A DNA stretch of 64,000 nucleotides from positions 112,946 to 176,945 of the forward strand of contig NZ_JSYN01000017.1 in assembly GCF_000812965.1 (NCBI RefSeq). Direction: 5' to 3'. The position numbers and the translations under genes were made by a program. The number at the start of each line of letters is the position of its first letter. Position 1 is the stretch's first letter. Below the pieces are notes generated by a model. The model saw nothing but the letters and a program-made list of their open reading frames with translations, made no database searches and had not been told where the DNA came from. Source of the stretch: Pedobacter kyungheensis. GTDB lineage: Bacteria; Bacteroidota; Bacteroidia; Sphingobacteriales; Sphingobacteriaceae. Positions 16,803 through 26,242 of the stretch are shown in pieces.

Positions 16803-18311
16803 TTATAATTCTGGTTTGGGAGGATCAACAGGATCAACTGTTTTGCCAGTATTTGCTAAAACCGAATGTTTACGGCTGTAACCAAAGTAAATGATGAAGC
16901 CTAATGCTAACCAGCCGAATAACCTTAACCAGTTAGTCCAGTGTAAGCCTAATATCATTAACGTACAGGCAATAATACCTAAAATAGGCAATAAAGGCAC
17001 AAATGGGGTTTTAAACTCTCTGTGCAAATCCGGATCTGTTTTTCTCAGTACAATTACCGCAGCACACACTAAAATGAAGGCAAATAAAGTACCGATTGAA
17101 GTCATATCACCTACCACATCACCAGGTACAAAGGCTGCAAATAAAGCACAGATTACAAAAATAATCATGTTGGCTTTGTATGGCGTTTTAAATTTAGGGT
17201 GCAAATCGCTGAAAACTCTAGGCAATAAACCGTCTTTACTCATCGAATAGAATACACGGCTCTGACCTAATAACATCACCAGAATTACAGAAGAAAAACC
17301 TGCAAGAATAGCTACAGTTACCAATTTGGCTAACCAGCCATAACCCGGCATGTAATCAATAATGGCGGCTACAACAGAAGCTTCACCACCTTTGGTTCTG
17401 AAGAACTCGATAGGTGCCATACCGGTTAAAACGTGAGCAAATAAGATGTATAAAACCGTACATACTGCAAGTGAACCTAAAATACCAATTGGCATGGCTG
17501 TTTTAGGGTTTTTAGTTTCCTGTGCTGCGGTACTTACTGCATCAAAACCAATAAAGGCAAAGAATACCGTACCTGCGGCACCAACAATACCCCAGAAACC
17601 ACCGAAGTTATGGGTTAAGCCTTCTTTATCAACATATTTTGTAGCTTCAGGAATGTATGGTGTATGGTTAACCGGGTTAATGAACGACCAGCCGAAAGCA
17701 ATAATTAACAATACAATGGCTACTTTGGTAATTACAATTAATCCGTTTACAAATGCCGATTCTTGTGTTCCTTTAATTAATAGAAGACTTAATAAGAAGA
17801 TAATAAACAAGGCAGGTACGTTCATAATTCCATGAACACCACCTTCACTTTGGAATGGAGAGTGGCACCATTCGTAGGGTATGGGACTGACGTGTATAAC
17901 TTCTGTGAGTAATTTGTTAAGATACTCGCTCCAGGCGATACCCACTGTAGCAGCACCTACTGCATATTCTAAAACCAAATCCCATCCGATGATCCAGGCC
18001 ATAAATTCACCCATAGTGGCATAGGTGTAAGTGTAGGCACTACCTGAGATTGGAATAGAAGATGATAATTCTGCGTAGCAAAGACCCGCAAGTGCGCAAC
18101 CAATGGCAGCTAAGATAAACCCGAAAGTTACTGATGGACCAGCACTTTGGGCAGCTGCATTTGCAGTACGAACAAAAAGGCCTGCGCCTATAATTGCTCC
18201 GATACCTAGCGCAACTAACGAACCCGCTGATAGGGTGCGTTTTAAGCTTTTCTCAGATTCGGACGAATCTGCTAAAAGTTGAGTAATTGATTTCTTAAGA
18301 AATAAACTCAT
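16803..18311 (-). CDS. cationic amino acid transporter-type APC permease
   Basis: The 502-residue permease has twelve or more membrane segments. The N-terminal GSLVALGIGAIIGAGLFVRTA is the glycine-rich helix 1 of APC transporters, and AAGTVFFAFIGFDAVSTAAQETKNP is the helix 6-7 signature of the cationic amino acid transporter (CAT) branch. It should import an amino acid across the inner membrane by ion coupling; the substrate is not deducible. A -7 candidate TACGTTTG is at 18369-18362 on the minus strand, about 50 bases before the ATG. Confidence 0.86.
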   Translation of the reverse strand: MSLFLKKSITQLLADSSESEKSLKRTLSAGSLVALGIGAIIGAGLFVRTANAAAQSAGPSVTFGFILAAIGCALAGLCYAELSSSIPISGSAYTYTYATMGEFMAWIIGWDLVLEYAVGAATVGIAWSEYLNKLLTEVIHVSPIPYEWCHSPFQSEGGVHGIMNVPALFIIFLLSLLLIKGTQESAFVNGLIVITKVAIVLLIIAFGWSFINPVNHTPYIPEATKYVDKEGLTHNFGGFWGIVGAAGTVFFAFIGFDAVSTAAQETKNPKTAMPIGILGSLAVCTVLYILFAHVLTGMAPIEFFRTKGGEASVVAAIIDYMPGYGWLAKLVTVAILAGFSSVILVMLLGQSRVFYSMSKDGLLPRVFSDLHPKFKTPYKANMIIFVICALFAAFVPGDVVGDMTSIGTLFAFILVCAAVIVLRKTDPDLHREFKTPFVPLLPILGIIACTLMILGLHWTNWLRLFGWLALGFIIYFGYSRKHSVLANTGKTVDPVDPPKPEL

Positions 18312-18383
18312 AAAAGTTAGTTGTTGTTTTGATTTATTTGTGAATATAAATTTTTCAGCCCCAAACGTAATTAAAAATTACGG

Positions 18384-18420
18384 AAAAGTAAAAGGGATCC
18401 TGTTTAAAAATCCCTTTTAC
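18384..18420 (-). terminator. intrinsic terminator after hppA
   Basis: GTAAAAGGGAT and ATCCCTTTTAC form an 11-bp stem, followed on the minus strand by TTTTCC. It lies about 25 bases after the hppA stop codon. The T tract is short, so termination may be partial. Confidence 0.7.
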
Positions 18421-18445
18421 ACTTTTTCTATCTAGGTTTTTACAA

Positions 18446-20692
18446 CTAACGTTGCAAAGTATCTGTCGTATTGGTAATAGTGTCCGTTATTGTATGTCCT
18501 GCGCTATCTGTTTTTTGCTCTATTCTGATTTCTTTACGAACTTCTGTGCGGTGTTCGCCTGCAATTGCCTTAACTGCGATGTAAGGAGCAATAACCAGTG
18601 AAACGATAGACATTAATTTGATCAAAATATTCATCGAAGGCCCCGATGTATCTTTAAAAGGATCTCCAACCGTATCTCCGGTAACCGAAGCCTTGTGCGG
18701 TTCTGATTTTTTATAGTGTGTTTCGCCATTAATGATTACACCTTGTTCAAAAGATTTTTTGGCATTATCCCAGGCACCACCTGCATTGCTCTGAAAAATT
18801 CCCATCAATACACCAGTTACGGTAACGCCCGCAAGTAAACCACCCAAAACTTCAGGACCAAAGGTAAAGCCCACAATTACCGGGGTAATTAAGGCAATGG
18901 CACCAGGCATTAACATTTCGCGGATAGAGGCTTTGGTAGAAATGGCCACACATTTTTCATATTCTGGTTTGGCTTTGTATTCCATAATGCCAGGTATTTC
19001 GCGAAACTGGCGACGTACTTCCTGTACCATATCCATCGCCGCCTTTCCTACGGCCTGTATACATAAAGCTGAGAAAATGAAAGGAATCATTCCGCCAACA
19101 AATAAACCAGCTAAAACCGGTGCTTTATAGATATCAATGGCAGAAATACCCGCAATGCCTACAAAAGCCGCAAATAAGGCTAACGAGGTAAGTGCAGCCG
19201 AAGCAATTGCAAAACCTTTTCCGGTAGCTGCGGTAGTATTTCCAACCGCATCCAAATTATCGGTACGTTCGCGTACTTCTGGTGGCAACTGGCTCATTTC
19301 GGCAATACCACCGGCGTTATCGGCAATTGGTCCAAAAGCATCAATGGCTAATTGCATGGCTGTAGTGGCCATCATTCCGGCTGCAGCAATGGCTACACCA
19401 TATAAACCAGCAAAATGATAAGAAGCCATAATACCACCCGCCAGTACCAGGATCGGAACCACTGTCGATTTCATACCAACCGATAAACCTGCAATAATAT
19501 TGGTAGCGTGACCGGTAGATGATTGCTGGATGATTGAATTAACCGGCTTTTTGCCCATTGCTGTAAAATATTCGGTAACCACACTCATAATGGTACCCAC
19601 TACTAAACCTACAATAATGGCATAAAATACATTCATGCTCGAAAACTCATAACCACGCAGGTTTAAAGTTTCTGGTAACATCCACTTAACAATAAAAAAT
19701 GAGGCTACTGCGGTGATTATAATAGACGACCAGTTACCCAGGTTCAGGGCATTTTGAACGTTCGATTTTTCGTCTTTAATGGTTACAAACCAGGTTCCGA
19801 TAATGGAGAATATAATACCCAGACCACAAATTACCATCGGTAAAAGAATTGGCGACATGCCGCCAAAGTTATCGGTTACGTTAATTTCCTGTCCTAAAAC
19901 CATGGTGGCTAATATAGTTGCCACGTACGAGCCGAATAAATCGGCACCCATGCCGGCAACATCGCCCACATTGTCGCCTACGTTATCGGCAATAGTTGCA
20001 GGGTTACGTACATCATCCTCAGGAATACCAGCCTCAACCTTACCCACTAAATCGGCACCAACATCGGCTGCTTTGGTGTAAATACCTCCACCCACACGAG
20101 CAAATAAGGCAATAGACTCGGCTCCTAAAGAGAAACCTGTTAAAACCTCTATGGCTGTTTTCATTTCGGTGCTGTTAACCGAAACAACATTGAAATGCTT
20201 TAGAAAAACAATAAATAAACCACCTAAACCCAAAACGGCCAGACCGGCAACGCCAAGTCCCATAACCGTACCGCCCGTAAACGAAACTTTTAAAGCTTGT
20301 TTTAAACTGGTTCTTGCTGCCTGTGTGGTACGTACATTGGCTTTGGTGGCCGCTTTCATCCCAATATAACCAGCAGTTGCCGAGAATACAGCTCCAATAA
20401 TAAAGGAAATTGAGATGATCCAGCTCGAATGCAAGGGAACACCTTTAATTTCTGTAACGGTACCCGAATAGGCCAGCAAGGCTGCTGTAAAAACGGCAAA
20501 AATACTCAAAACCCGCCATTCGGCTTTTAAAAAGGCCATCGCACCATCAGCAATATAGCCGGCAAGCTCCTGCATGTTTTTTTCACCGGCATCCTGTTTG
20601 CTTACCCAGGCACTTTTAATTAGCATAACTATAATACCGACAAGGCCCAGGGCCGGAATACAGTAAATTAAATTGTTTTGTAAAAAATCCAT
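18446..20692 (-). CDS. hppA: K+-dependent membrane-bound pyrophosphatase (H+ or Na+ pump)
   Basis: The 748-residue multi-span protein hydrolyses pyrophosphate and pumps H+ and/or Na+ across the inner membrane. The active-site loop [22 protein letters not shown] (about residues 211-232) and DNVGDNVGD (236-244) are intact. Ala488 and Gly491 in [10 protein letters not shown] mark the K+-dependent subfamily; K+-independent enzymes have Lys and Thr there. The pumped ion cannot be read with confidence. A hydrophilic C-terminal tail of about 35 residues, rich in Asp and Thr, is unusual. No -7 element was recognised upstream. Confidence 0.95.
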   Translation of the reverse strand: MDFLQNNLIYCIPALGLVGIIVMLIKSAWVSKQDAGEKNMQELAGYIADGAMAFLKAEWRVLSIFAVFTAALLAYSGTVTEIKGVPLHSSWIISISFIIGAVFSATAGYIGMKAATKANVRTTQAARTSLKQALKVSFTGGTVMGLGVAGLAVLGLGGLFIVFLKHFNVVSVNSTEMKTAIEVLTGFSLGAESIALFARVGGGIYTKAADVGADLVGKVEAGIPEDDVRNPATIADNVGDNVGDVAGMGADLFGSYVATILATMVLGQEINVTDNFGGMSPILLPMVICGLGIIFSIIGTWFVTIKDEKSNVQNALNLGNWSSIIITAVASFFIVKWMLPETLNLRGYEFSSMNVFYAIIVGLVVGTIMSVVTEYFTAMGKKPVNSIIQQSSTGHATNIIAGLSVGMKSTVVPILVLAGGIMASYHFAGLYGVAIAAAGMMATTAMQLAIDAFGPIADNAGGIAEMSQLPPEVRERTDNLDAVGNTTAATGKGFAIASAALTSLALFAAFVGIAGISAIDIYKAPVLAGLFVGGMIPFIFSALCIQAVGKAAMDMVQEVRRQFREIPGIMEYKAKPEYEKCVAISTKASIREMLMPGAIALITPVIVGFTFGPEVLGGLLAGVTVTGVLMGIFQSNAGGAWDNAKKSFEQGVIINGETHYKKSEPHKASVTGDTVGDPFKDTSGPSMNILIKLMSIVSLVIAPYIAVKAIAGEHRTEVRKEIRIEQKTDSAGHTITDTITNTTDTLQR

Positions 20693-20929
20693 AGTTAATA
20701 ATTGGTTTATATTTGGTTATTTGTTTTTCTGGTGATTAATTGTTTAAACTGTTAATTGTAAACTTAAAACTGCCAACTGAAAAAGTTATATCTAGCAAGT
20801 TAATAAAATATTTATCATCCGTATATAAATGTAGTAGCGAATAAAAAATTGTTCAGTAAAATAATACATAGATTGTCGTTTTTTTCAAATAAATTAGCCC
20901 CTAAACTAAATCAAACTGAACTGAACAAT

Positions 20930-22372
20930 ATGAAAATTCAAAACGAAGAAGGGGCTTCCAAACGGAAATTAACCCTTTTTGATGCCACCATGCTGGTAAT
21001 GGGCTCCATGATTGGAAGCGGTATCTTCATAGTGAGTGCCGATATTATGCGAAATCTGGGCTCCGGATACTGGCTAATTGTGGTGTGGGTAATTACCGGG
21101 GTAATGACAGTTGCAGCGGCAATTTCTTACGGCGAACTTTCATCTATGTTTCCCAAAGCCGGAGGGCAATATACTTACCTGAAAGAGATTTTTGGTAAAA
21201 TGATGGGCTTCCTGTATGGCTGGGGGCTCTTTACGGTAATCCAGACTGGAACCATTGCAGCCGTTGCGGTGGCTTTCGGTAAATTTACCGCTTATTTAAT
21301 TCCTGCGCTAAACGATGCAGCTCCGATTTTTCAAAGTGGCAGTTATAAAATTACCTGGATACAAATTTTAGCCATTGGCGTAATTATGCTCCTTACCTAT
21401 ATTAATACCAAAGGTGTGGAGAGTGGGAAGTTGCTGCAGAACATCTTTACCGGATCTAAAATTGTAGCCTTAATTGGTTTAATTATTTTAGGTTTCCTCT
21501 TGGTTAAAAATAATTTCTGGGGCGATAATATGAGTTTCGGTTGGGCGGCCTTTAATAATCTTAAAACCGATCCGAGTGGTAATTTTCTTAAATCAGGCTG
21601 GGAATCCATTTCAGGGATGACCATTGTAGGCGGCATTGCTGCTGCTATGGTGGGCTCGGTGTTTTCGAGTGTGGCCTGGGAGAATGTAACCTTCGTTTCG
21701 GGCGAAATTGAAAATCCAAAGAAAAATGTAGTGCGCTCAATGGTTTTGGGTACTACCGCGGTAATGATTCTGTATTTATTGGTGAATTTTATATATCTCA
21801 ATACACTAAACAGAGATAGTATTGCTTTTGCGCCAAACGATAGGGTAGCGGTTGCAGCTTCCGAGCAGATTTTTGGCAGCGGCATTGGTACCATTGTTAT
21901 TGCAGTTTTGGTAATGATTTCTACCTTCGGTTGCGTTAACGGGATCGTGCTGGCTGGGGCAAGGGTTTTTCAAAGCATGGCACAAGATGGTATGTTTTTT
22001 AAAGCAGCACTCCACAACAATAAAAACGGCGTTCCCGAAAAATCACTTTGGATGCAGGGCATCTGGGCTTCAGTTTTATGTTTAAGCGGGCAATACGGTA
22101 ATCTTTTAGATATGATTTCTTTCGTAATTGTGCTCTTTTATATGATTACCGTTGCCGGTGTAATTTATTTAAGGTTTAAAAAGCCCGATTTAGAAAGGCC
22201 TTACAAAACCTGGTTATATCCTGTTACACCAGTTATTTATTTATTAATCGGTGCGGCATTTTCCATCTTACTCCTTATTTATAAACAACAATACACCTGG
22301 CCGGGCTTATTAATCGTATTATTAGGCGTTCCGGTATATTTTTTCATCAATAAAAAAGAATCACAAGGCTAG
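20930..22372 (+). CDS. APC-family amino acid permease
   Basis: The 480-residue permease has the LTLFDATMLVMGSMIGSGIF helix 1 pattern and the VAWENVTFVSGEIENPKKNV motif of APC transporters, closer to the LAT/amino-acid:polyamine branch than to the CAT protein at 16803. Twelve membrane segments are expected. Substrate unknown. The start at 20930 (MKIQNEEG) is preferred because the 27-residue extension from the TTG at 20849 is not part of the fold. A strong terminator follows. It is divergent from hppA with a repeat-bearing gap between. Confidence 0.86.
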   Translation: MKIQNEEGASKRKLTLFDATMLVMGSMIGSGIFIVSADIMRNLGSGYWLIVVWVITGVMTVAAAISYGELSSMFPKAGGQYTYLKEIFGKMMGFLYGWGLFTVIQTGTIAAVAVAFGKFTAYLIPALNDAAPIFQSGSYKITWIQILAIGVIMLLTYINTKGVESGKLLQNIFTGSKIVALIGLIILGFLLVKNNFWGDNMSFGWAAFNNLKTDPSGNFLKSGWESISGMTIVGGIAAAMVGSVFSSVAWENVTFVSGEIENPKKNVVRSMVLGTTAVMILYLLVNFIYLNTLNRDSIAFAPNDRVAVAASEQIFGSGIGTIVIAVLVMISTFGCVNGIVLAGARVFQSMAQDGMFFKAALHNNKNGVPEKSLWMQGIWASVLCLSGQYGNLLDMISFVIVLFYMITVAGVIYLRFKKPDLERPYKTWLYPVTPVIYLLIGAAFSILLLIYKQQYTWPGLLIVLLGVPVYFFINKKESQG

Positions 22373-22395
22373 TAACACCTTAATTGCATATCAAA

Positions 22396-22426
22396 CCTCG
22401 CAGCGTTTAAAACTGCGGGGTTTTTT
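22396..22426 (+). terminator. intrinsic terminator after the APC permease
   Basis: CCTCGCAG (22396-22403) and CTGCGGGG (22413-22420) pair with one G-T, followed by six T residues. Confidence 0.85.
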
Positions 22427-22445
22427 GCTTCTTAAGTATTTCTAT

Positions 22446-22500
22446 GGGGTACACCTCAAATCTCACGTCTCATATCTAACATCTCATCTCTCAAATCTCC
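22446..22500. repeat. ATCTCAAATCTC-type short-period repeat
   Basis: Six or so degenerate ATCTC-containing words in a row (CTCAAATCTC, ACGTCTCATATC, TAACATCTCATC, TCTCAAATCTCC). They match the cluster before guaA at 10284-10322. The 395-base gap 22373-22767 holds the terminator, this cluster, the repeat at 22521-22600 and no gene. Confidence 0.55.
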
Positions 22501-22520
22501 TTTACGCATTTGAAAAGCAG

Positions 22521-22600
22521 GCTCCGGCATCAATCGGTTCCGGTAGTCCCGTTATCCGCTTTACTTCGTGCCGCTGCTACCGGGTTTAGTTTACCCGGGC
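22521..22600 (+). repeat. GGTAGTCCCG-family intergenic repeat
   Basis: GC-rich stretch with GGTAGTCCCGTTATCCG, shared in large part with GGTAGTCCCGCTATTCC at 63155. TACCGGGTTTAGTTTACCCGGGC at its end is an imperfect hairpin. Confidence 0.5.
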
Positions 22601-22767
22601 TTATGCAATACACAACAGTTTACTAACCTACCCTATAAATTGGGGCTTAATCATTAGCTGTTATTAATGAAACTAACAGTGTTTAATTGGCCTGATATTT
22701 GGACTGGTTAGCGCCGGCAGTTAAGGCTGCATTAATCAATAATATCTCCTACCTTAATTATATATAC

Positions 22768-23343
22768 ATGTTGCGTTCAATAGTTAACCTTAAAGTACTT
22801 TCAGTAAGCCTGGGTATCCTTATACTTGCTACCTTTATAAGCTGTAACAATGCAAAGCAAGAGCAGAAAGTAGTTAACCAATCTAAGGCTTCAGGTACTC
22901 AGCAGGTGTCAAGGGTGCAAATGTTCATGAGCTATATAGATGAAATAGCAAAATTGCCTTTAACTGATTTTGATCAAAGCCATATTGAAGCGTTAAACCA
23001 GGCAGCGCCGGCCTCCTTGCAACTGGTTGTTTTTGCCGGCGAACAGGCCAACGAGGCCAGTATCATTATGCAGCCTTATCGAAATAACGATACCGCCAAC
23101 CCCATTAAAGCAGGCGCCATTTTTCTTCTGCCCAAATCACTTTCAGATTCGATACAGGTGGCCGATTTTACCCGACGCTTTGGAGAACTTAAAAAAGAAG
23201 ATGCAGCTATTGCAGCAACCGGGCAGCCGTTGCCGGTAAATTTAAAAGTTGATGAGGCAACTGCATTAAAATTAACAATCAACCACAATAAGCAGCTTAG
23301 CCTGGCAAATGTAATTACAGTAGAGGTTTTAAAGTATAAATAA
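22768..23343 (+). CDS. lipoprotein of unknown function
   Basis: The 191-residue protein is not recognised. It has a lipoprotein signal (SLGILILATFISC) and a low-complexity Gln/Ser linker. An alpha/beta-looking domain follows, with the segments MFMSYIDEIAKLPLTDFD, SLQLVVFAGEQANEASIIM and NPIKAGAIFLLP. The start at 22768 (MLRSIVNL) is chosen because the signal peptide begins there. It stands alone between a repeat-rich gap and the radical SAM gene. Cell-envelope location is the only safe inference. Confidence 0.65.
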   Translation: MLRSIVNLKVLSVSLGILILATFISCNNAKQEQKVVNQSKASGTQQVSRVQMFMSYIDEIAKLPLTDFDQSHIEALNQAAPASLQLVVFAGEQANEASIIMQPYRNNDTANPIKAGAIFLLPKSLSDSIQVADFTRRFGELKKEDAAIAATGQPLPVNLKVDEATALKLTINHNKQLSLANVITVEVLKYK

Positions 23344-23490
23344 AGGATAGATCGGCTGGTAAAGATTAAAGCATTTGCCGTGAAAATTGTGGTATAATAA
23401 GGTATAAATTAAACTAACGGTACTTTACTGCTCAATTTTCATCCTTTTCACATCTTCTCTCCCTTAATCAGCATTGTAAAAGTAATTGCG

Positions 23491-23498
23491 TATTTTTG
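23491..23498 (+). promoter_or_regulatory. -7 promoter element of the yhcC-like gene
   Basis: TATTTTTG is a perfect -7 match 6 bases before the ATG at 23505. The in-frame TTG at 23496 lies inside it and is not the start. The leader is predicted to be 0-3 bases. Confidence 0.55.
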
Positions 23499-23504
23499 CA
23501 GCCA

Positions 23505-24452
23505 ATGGGAACACAGGTAGATTTAGGTATAAAAGGATATAAAAATTACGGCACGTACCTGCGCGAGAAATATAAAGGGCAGCGTGTATTTAAAGTAATT
23601 GTTGATGGCGGTTTTACCTGCCCTAACCGCGATGGAAGTAAGGGTTACGGCGGTTGCACCTACTGCAACGTCGATTCGTTTACGCCTGAGCCTTCGCGTA
23701 AAAACCCCAACATCAAAGATCAGTTGGTTGAGGGGATGTTCAGGGCTAAAAATTCTTACCGGGCAGATAAATATATTGTCTATTTTCAGCCCAATACCAA
23801 TACCTATGCACCGGTACATTATTTAAAGATGATGTACGATGAAGCTTTATCCATCAATACCGAAGATATTGTAGGTTTTGCAGTGGGTACACGGCCAGAT
23901 TGTATCGATGCTGAGAAAGTAGCTTTACTAGAAAGTTATACCGATCGTTTTGATGTCGACCTCGAAATGGGTATGGAATCTATTTACGATGAAACCCTCG
24001 ATCAGATTAACCGGGGCTGCAGTCATGGCGAGTTTGTTGCTGCGGTCGAATTGTTAAAAGATAGCAAGCTCGATTTGTGTGTGCATACCATTTTTGGCTT
24101 CCCATGGGAAACCAGAGAACAAATGCGGGGTTATATTCACGAGATTAACCGTTTCCCCCAGATCAAATTCGTTAAATTCCATCATTTACATGTAGTAGAT
24201 GGCTCTATTATGGGTGCTAAATACAAAAAAGAGCCCTTTAAGCTATTTACCCTCGAAGAATATACCGATTTACTTTGCGAACTTATTCCGTTGCTGCGTC
24301 CAGATATTGTTATTCAACGTCTTTTTGGTATTTCAGACTGGGATTTACTAATTGCGCCGAATTGGGGGCTTAATAAATCGGCAATTCAAACTTATATGGA
24401 TAAAGAAATCGAAAAACGCGGGATTATTCAGGGTTCTAAATATTTCGGTTAA
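23505..24452 (+). CDS. TIGR01212/YhcC-type radical SAM protein
   Basis: The 315-residue protein binds a 4Fe-4S cluster with the unusual spaced motif C-PNRDGSKGYGG-C-TY-C near residues 38-53, characteristic of this radical SAM subfamily. Conserved YFQPNTNTYAP, VGTRPDC and HTIFGFPWETREQM follow. The reaction is unknown; E. coli YhcC belongs here, and a role in RNA or protein modification is only a guess. The start is set by the -7 element immediately upstream. A perfect palindromic terminator follows after about 28 bases. Confidence 0.9.
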   Translation: MGTQVDLGIKGYKNYGTYLREKYKGQRVFKVIVDGGFTCPNRDGSKGYGGCTYCNVDSFTPEPSRKNPNIKDQLVEGMFRAKNSYRADKYIVYFQPNTNTYAPVHYLKMMYDEALSINTEDIVGFAVGTRPDCIDAEKVALLESYTDRFDVDLEMGMESIYDETLDQINRGCSHGEFVAAVELLKDSKLDLCVHTIFGFPWETREQMRGYIHEINRFPQIKFVKFHHLHVVDGSIMGAKYKKEPFKLFTLEEYTDLLCELIPLLRPDIVIQRLFGISDWDLLIAPNWGLNKSAIQTYMDKEIEKRGIIQGSKYFG

Positions 24453-24480
24453 AATCTGATATTTTTTATTAATTTTTAGA

Positions 24481-24509
24481 AAAACACATGAAATTTCATG
24501 TGTTTTTTT
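24481..24509 (+). terminator. intrinsic terminator after the yhcC-like gene
   Basis: AAAACACATGAAA and TTTCATGTGTTTT form a perfect 13-bp palindrome followed by further T residues. It can act in both directions. The following 290 bases to 24798 are very T-rich and hold no credible gene; a -7-like TATTTTTA at 24730-24737 may belong to the ammonium transporter. Confidence 0.85.
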
Positions 24510-24798
24510 GTTTTTGTATGGTTTTTATTGCTGATTTTGCTTCAATTTTTATGTAAATGTGGTAAAATGCCTGTATTGTGTGTTTTTGTTTTTATTAAAA
24601 ACTTATATTTAAAATGCTCTATTTTTTTACTATTTTCATTTTTGAGCTGTTTTTTTGTTGTGTTTTATAAAAATCATTCGTTTTTGTTAGAAAAATTCAA
24701 TTTTATGGTGTTAAAATTACAATATGTCGTATTTTTATAAAAATAAATGACAACATTTTCAAATATTTAAACAATACAAACTAATTAAACTAAAAACT

Positions 24799-26205
24799 AT
24801 GAGTAGATTCTCCTTTAAACAGTATGCGCCCTTCGCGATATTGATGATTGTCGCAATTTTAGCTCTATTTACTCCACTTCTACCTAATTTTGATGAAGGC
24901 AAGTACAGCGCAGCTGATACAGCTTTCATTTTAATCGCTGCTGCATTGGTATTTTTAATGACACCAGGCCTTGCATTTTTCTATGGTGGTATGGTTCACC
25001 GTAAAAACATTCTCTCTACCATGATTAAAAGTGTGGTAGCAGCAGGTGTAATTACCGTTTTATGGACCGTAGTTGGTTTTAGTTTAGCTTTTGGCGATAC
25101 CATTGGCGGTTTCATCGGTAATCCTTCAACTTTCCTTTTCTTTAAAGGGGTTAACTCTGGTGCTCCGCATTTACAGGGAGGTGCCGATTTAACCATTCCG
25201 CTTTCATTATTTGCCGTTTTCCAGTTAATGTTCGCCATTATTACACCAGGTTTGGTTGTAGGTGCCGTTGCAGAACGGATCCGTTTTACTTCTTATATCC
25301 TGTTTATTGTATTATTCGCCATATTCGTTTACTCGCCATTGGCACACTGGACCTGGCATCCACAAGGTTTCTTGTTTAAAATGGGTGTATTAGATTTTGC
25401 TGGTGGTACCGTAGTTCACATTTCTGCTGGTATGGCTGCATTAGCTGGTGCATTGGTTTTAAAACGTAGAAAATCACACTTAGAGCACAAAGAAGTGCCA
25501 CCTGCAAATATTCCTTACGTATTAATTGGTACCGGTTTATTGTGGTTCGGTTGGTTCGGTTTTAACGCAGGTTCGGCTTTAAGCGCAGGTAGCTTAGCTG
25601 TTTCAGCATTCTTAACTACCAATACTGCCGCTGGTGCTGCAGGTTTAGCCTGGATGTTCTTCGATGTAGCACGAGGTAAAAAACCTTCGGTATTAGGTTT
25701 CTGTATCGGTGCCGTTGTAGGTTTGGTAGCCATTACCCCGGGTGCAGGTTTTGTAAGCATTCCTTCAAGTATTTTTATCGGTGCAATTGCAGCTGTAATT
25801 TCTAATCTTACCGTTTCATGGAAACAAAAAACCAGCTTAGACGATACTTTAGATGTTTTCCCTTGCCATGGTGTGGGCGGTATCGTAGGTATGTTGTTAA
25901 CTGGTGTTTTTGCAACCAAAACAGTTAATGCAGGTGGTAACGATGGTTTATTTTACGGTAACCCTGCTTTCTTTATTACCCAATTGAAAGGTGCTGTTAT
26001 TGTAATCGCATTCAGTTTCATCGTATCCTTCGTGATTTTCAAACTGGTTAACTTAATCAATCCAATCAGGGTTTCTGACGAAGAAGAAGAAATCGGTCTT
26101 GATGAATCTCAACACGATGAAAAATACTCGCAAGGTACTTTATTGGTCGAAGAAAGAGCCATCTATATCGAAAAAAACAGTCCGGTAACCGAAGCAATTT
26201 CTTAA
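24799..26205 (+). CDS. amt: ammonium transporter (Amt family)
   Basis: The 468-residue channel has eleven expected membrane segments. MTPGLAFFYGGMVHRKN is the Amt signature. The twin pore histidines appear in HWTWHPQGF and FPCHGVGGIVGM. It conducts NH3/NH4+ across the inner membrane. The soluble C-terminal tail (about 55 residues, VSDEEEEIGL...) is long and very acidic compared with E. coli AmtB. The usual partner GlnK is not adjacent; a porin gene follows after 37 bases. The upstream gap is AT-rich with only a weak promoter match. Confidence 0.95.
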   Translation: MSRFSFKQYAPFAILMIVAILALFTPLLPNFDEGKYSAADTAFILIAAALVFLMTPGLAFFYGGMVHRKNILSTMIKSVVAAGVITVLWTVVGFSLAFGDTIGGFIGNPSTFLFFKGVNSGAPHLQGGADLTIPLSLFAVFQLMFAIITPGLVVGAVAERIRFTSYILFIVLFAIFVYSPLAHWTWHPQGFLFKMGVLDFAGGTVVHISAGMAALAGALVLKRRKSHLEHKEVPPANIPYVLIGTGLLWFGWFGFNAGSALSAGSLAVSAFLTTNTAAGAAGLAWMFFDVARGKKPSVLGFCIGAVVGLVAITPGAGFVSIPSSIFIGAIAAVISNLTVSWKQKTSLDDTLDVFPCHGVGGIVGMLLTGVFATKTVNAGGNDGLFYGNPAFFITQLKGAVIVIAFSFIVSFVIFKLVNLINPIRVSDEEEEIGLDESQHDEKYSQGTLLVEERAIYIEKNSPVTEAIS

Positions 26206-26242
26206 GGATTTTTAATATCTAAACTCAAAAACAAGCTCAAAC

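Noticed and set aside
24498..24740. 80-codon Phe/Leu-rich frame after the yhcC-like gene
   Set aside because: It starts inside the terminator and runs through a T-rich gap; the hydrophobic composition simply reflects poly-T codons.
24799..26205. A glnK/PII partner for the ammonium transporter
   Set aside because: No PII-like sequence was found on either side; the next gene is a porin.
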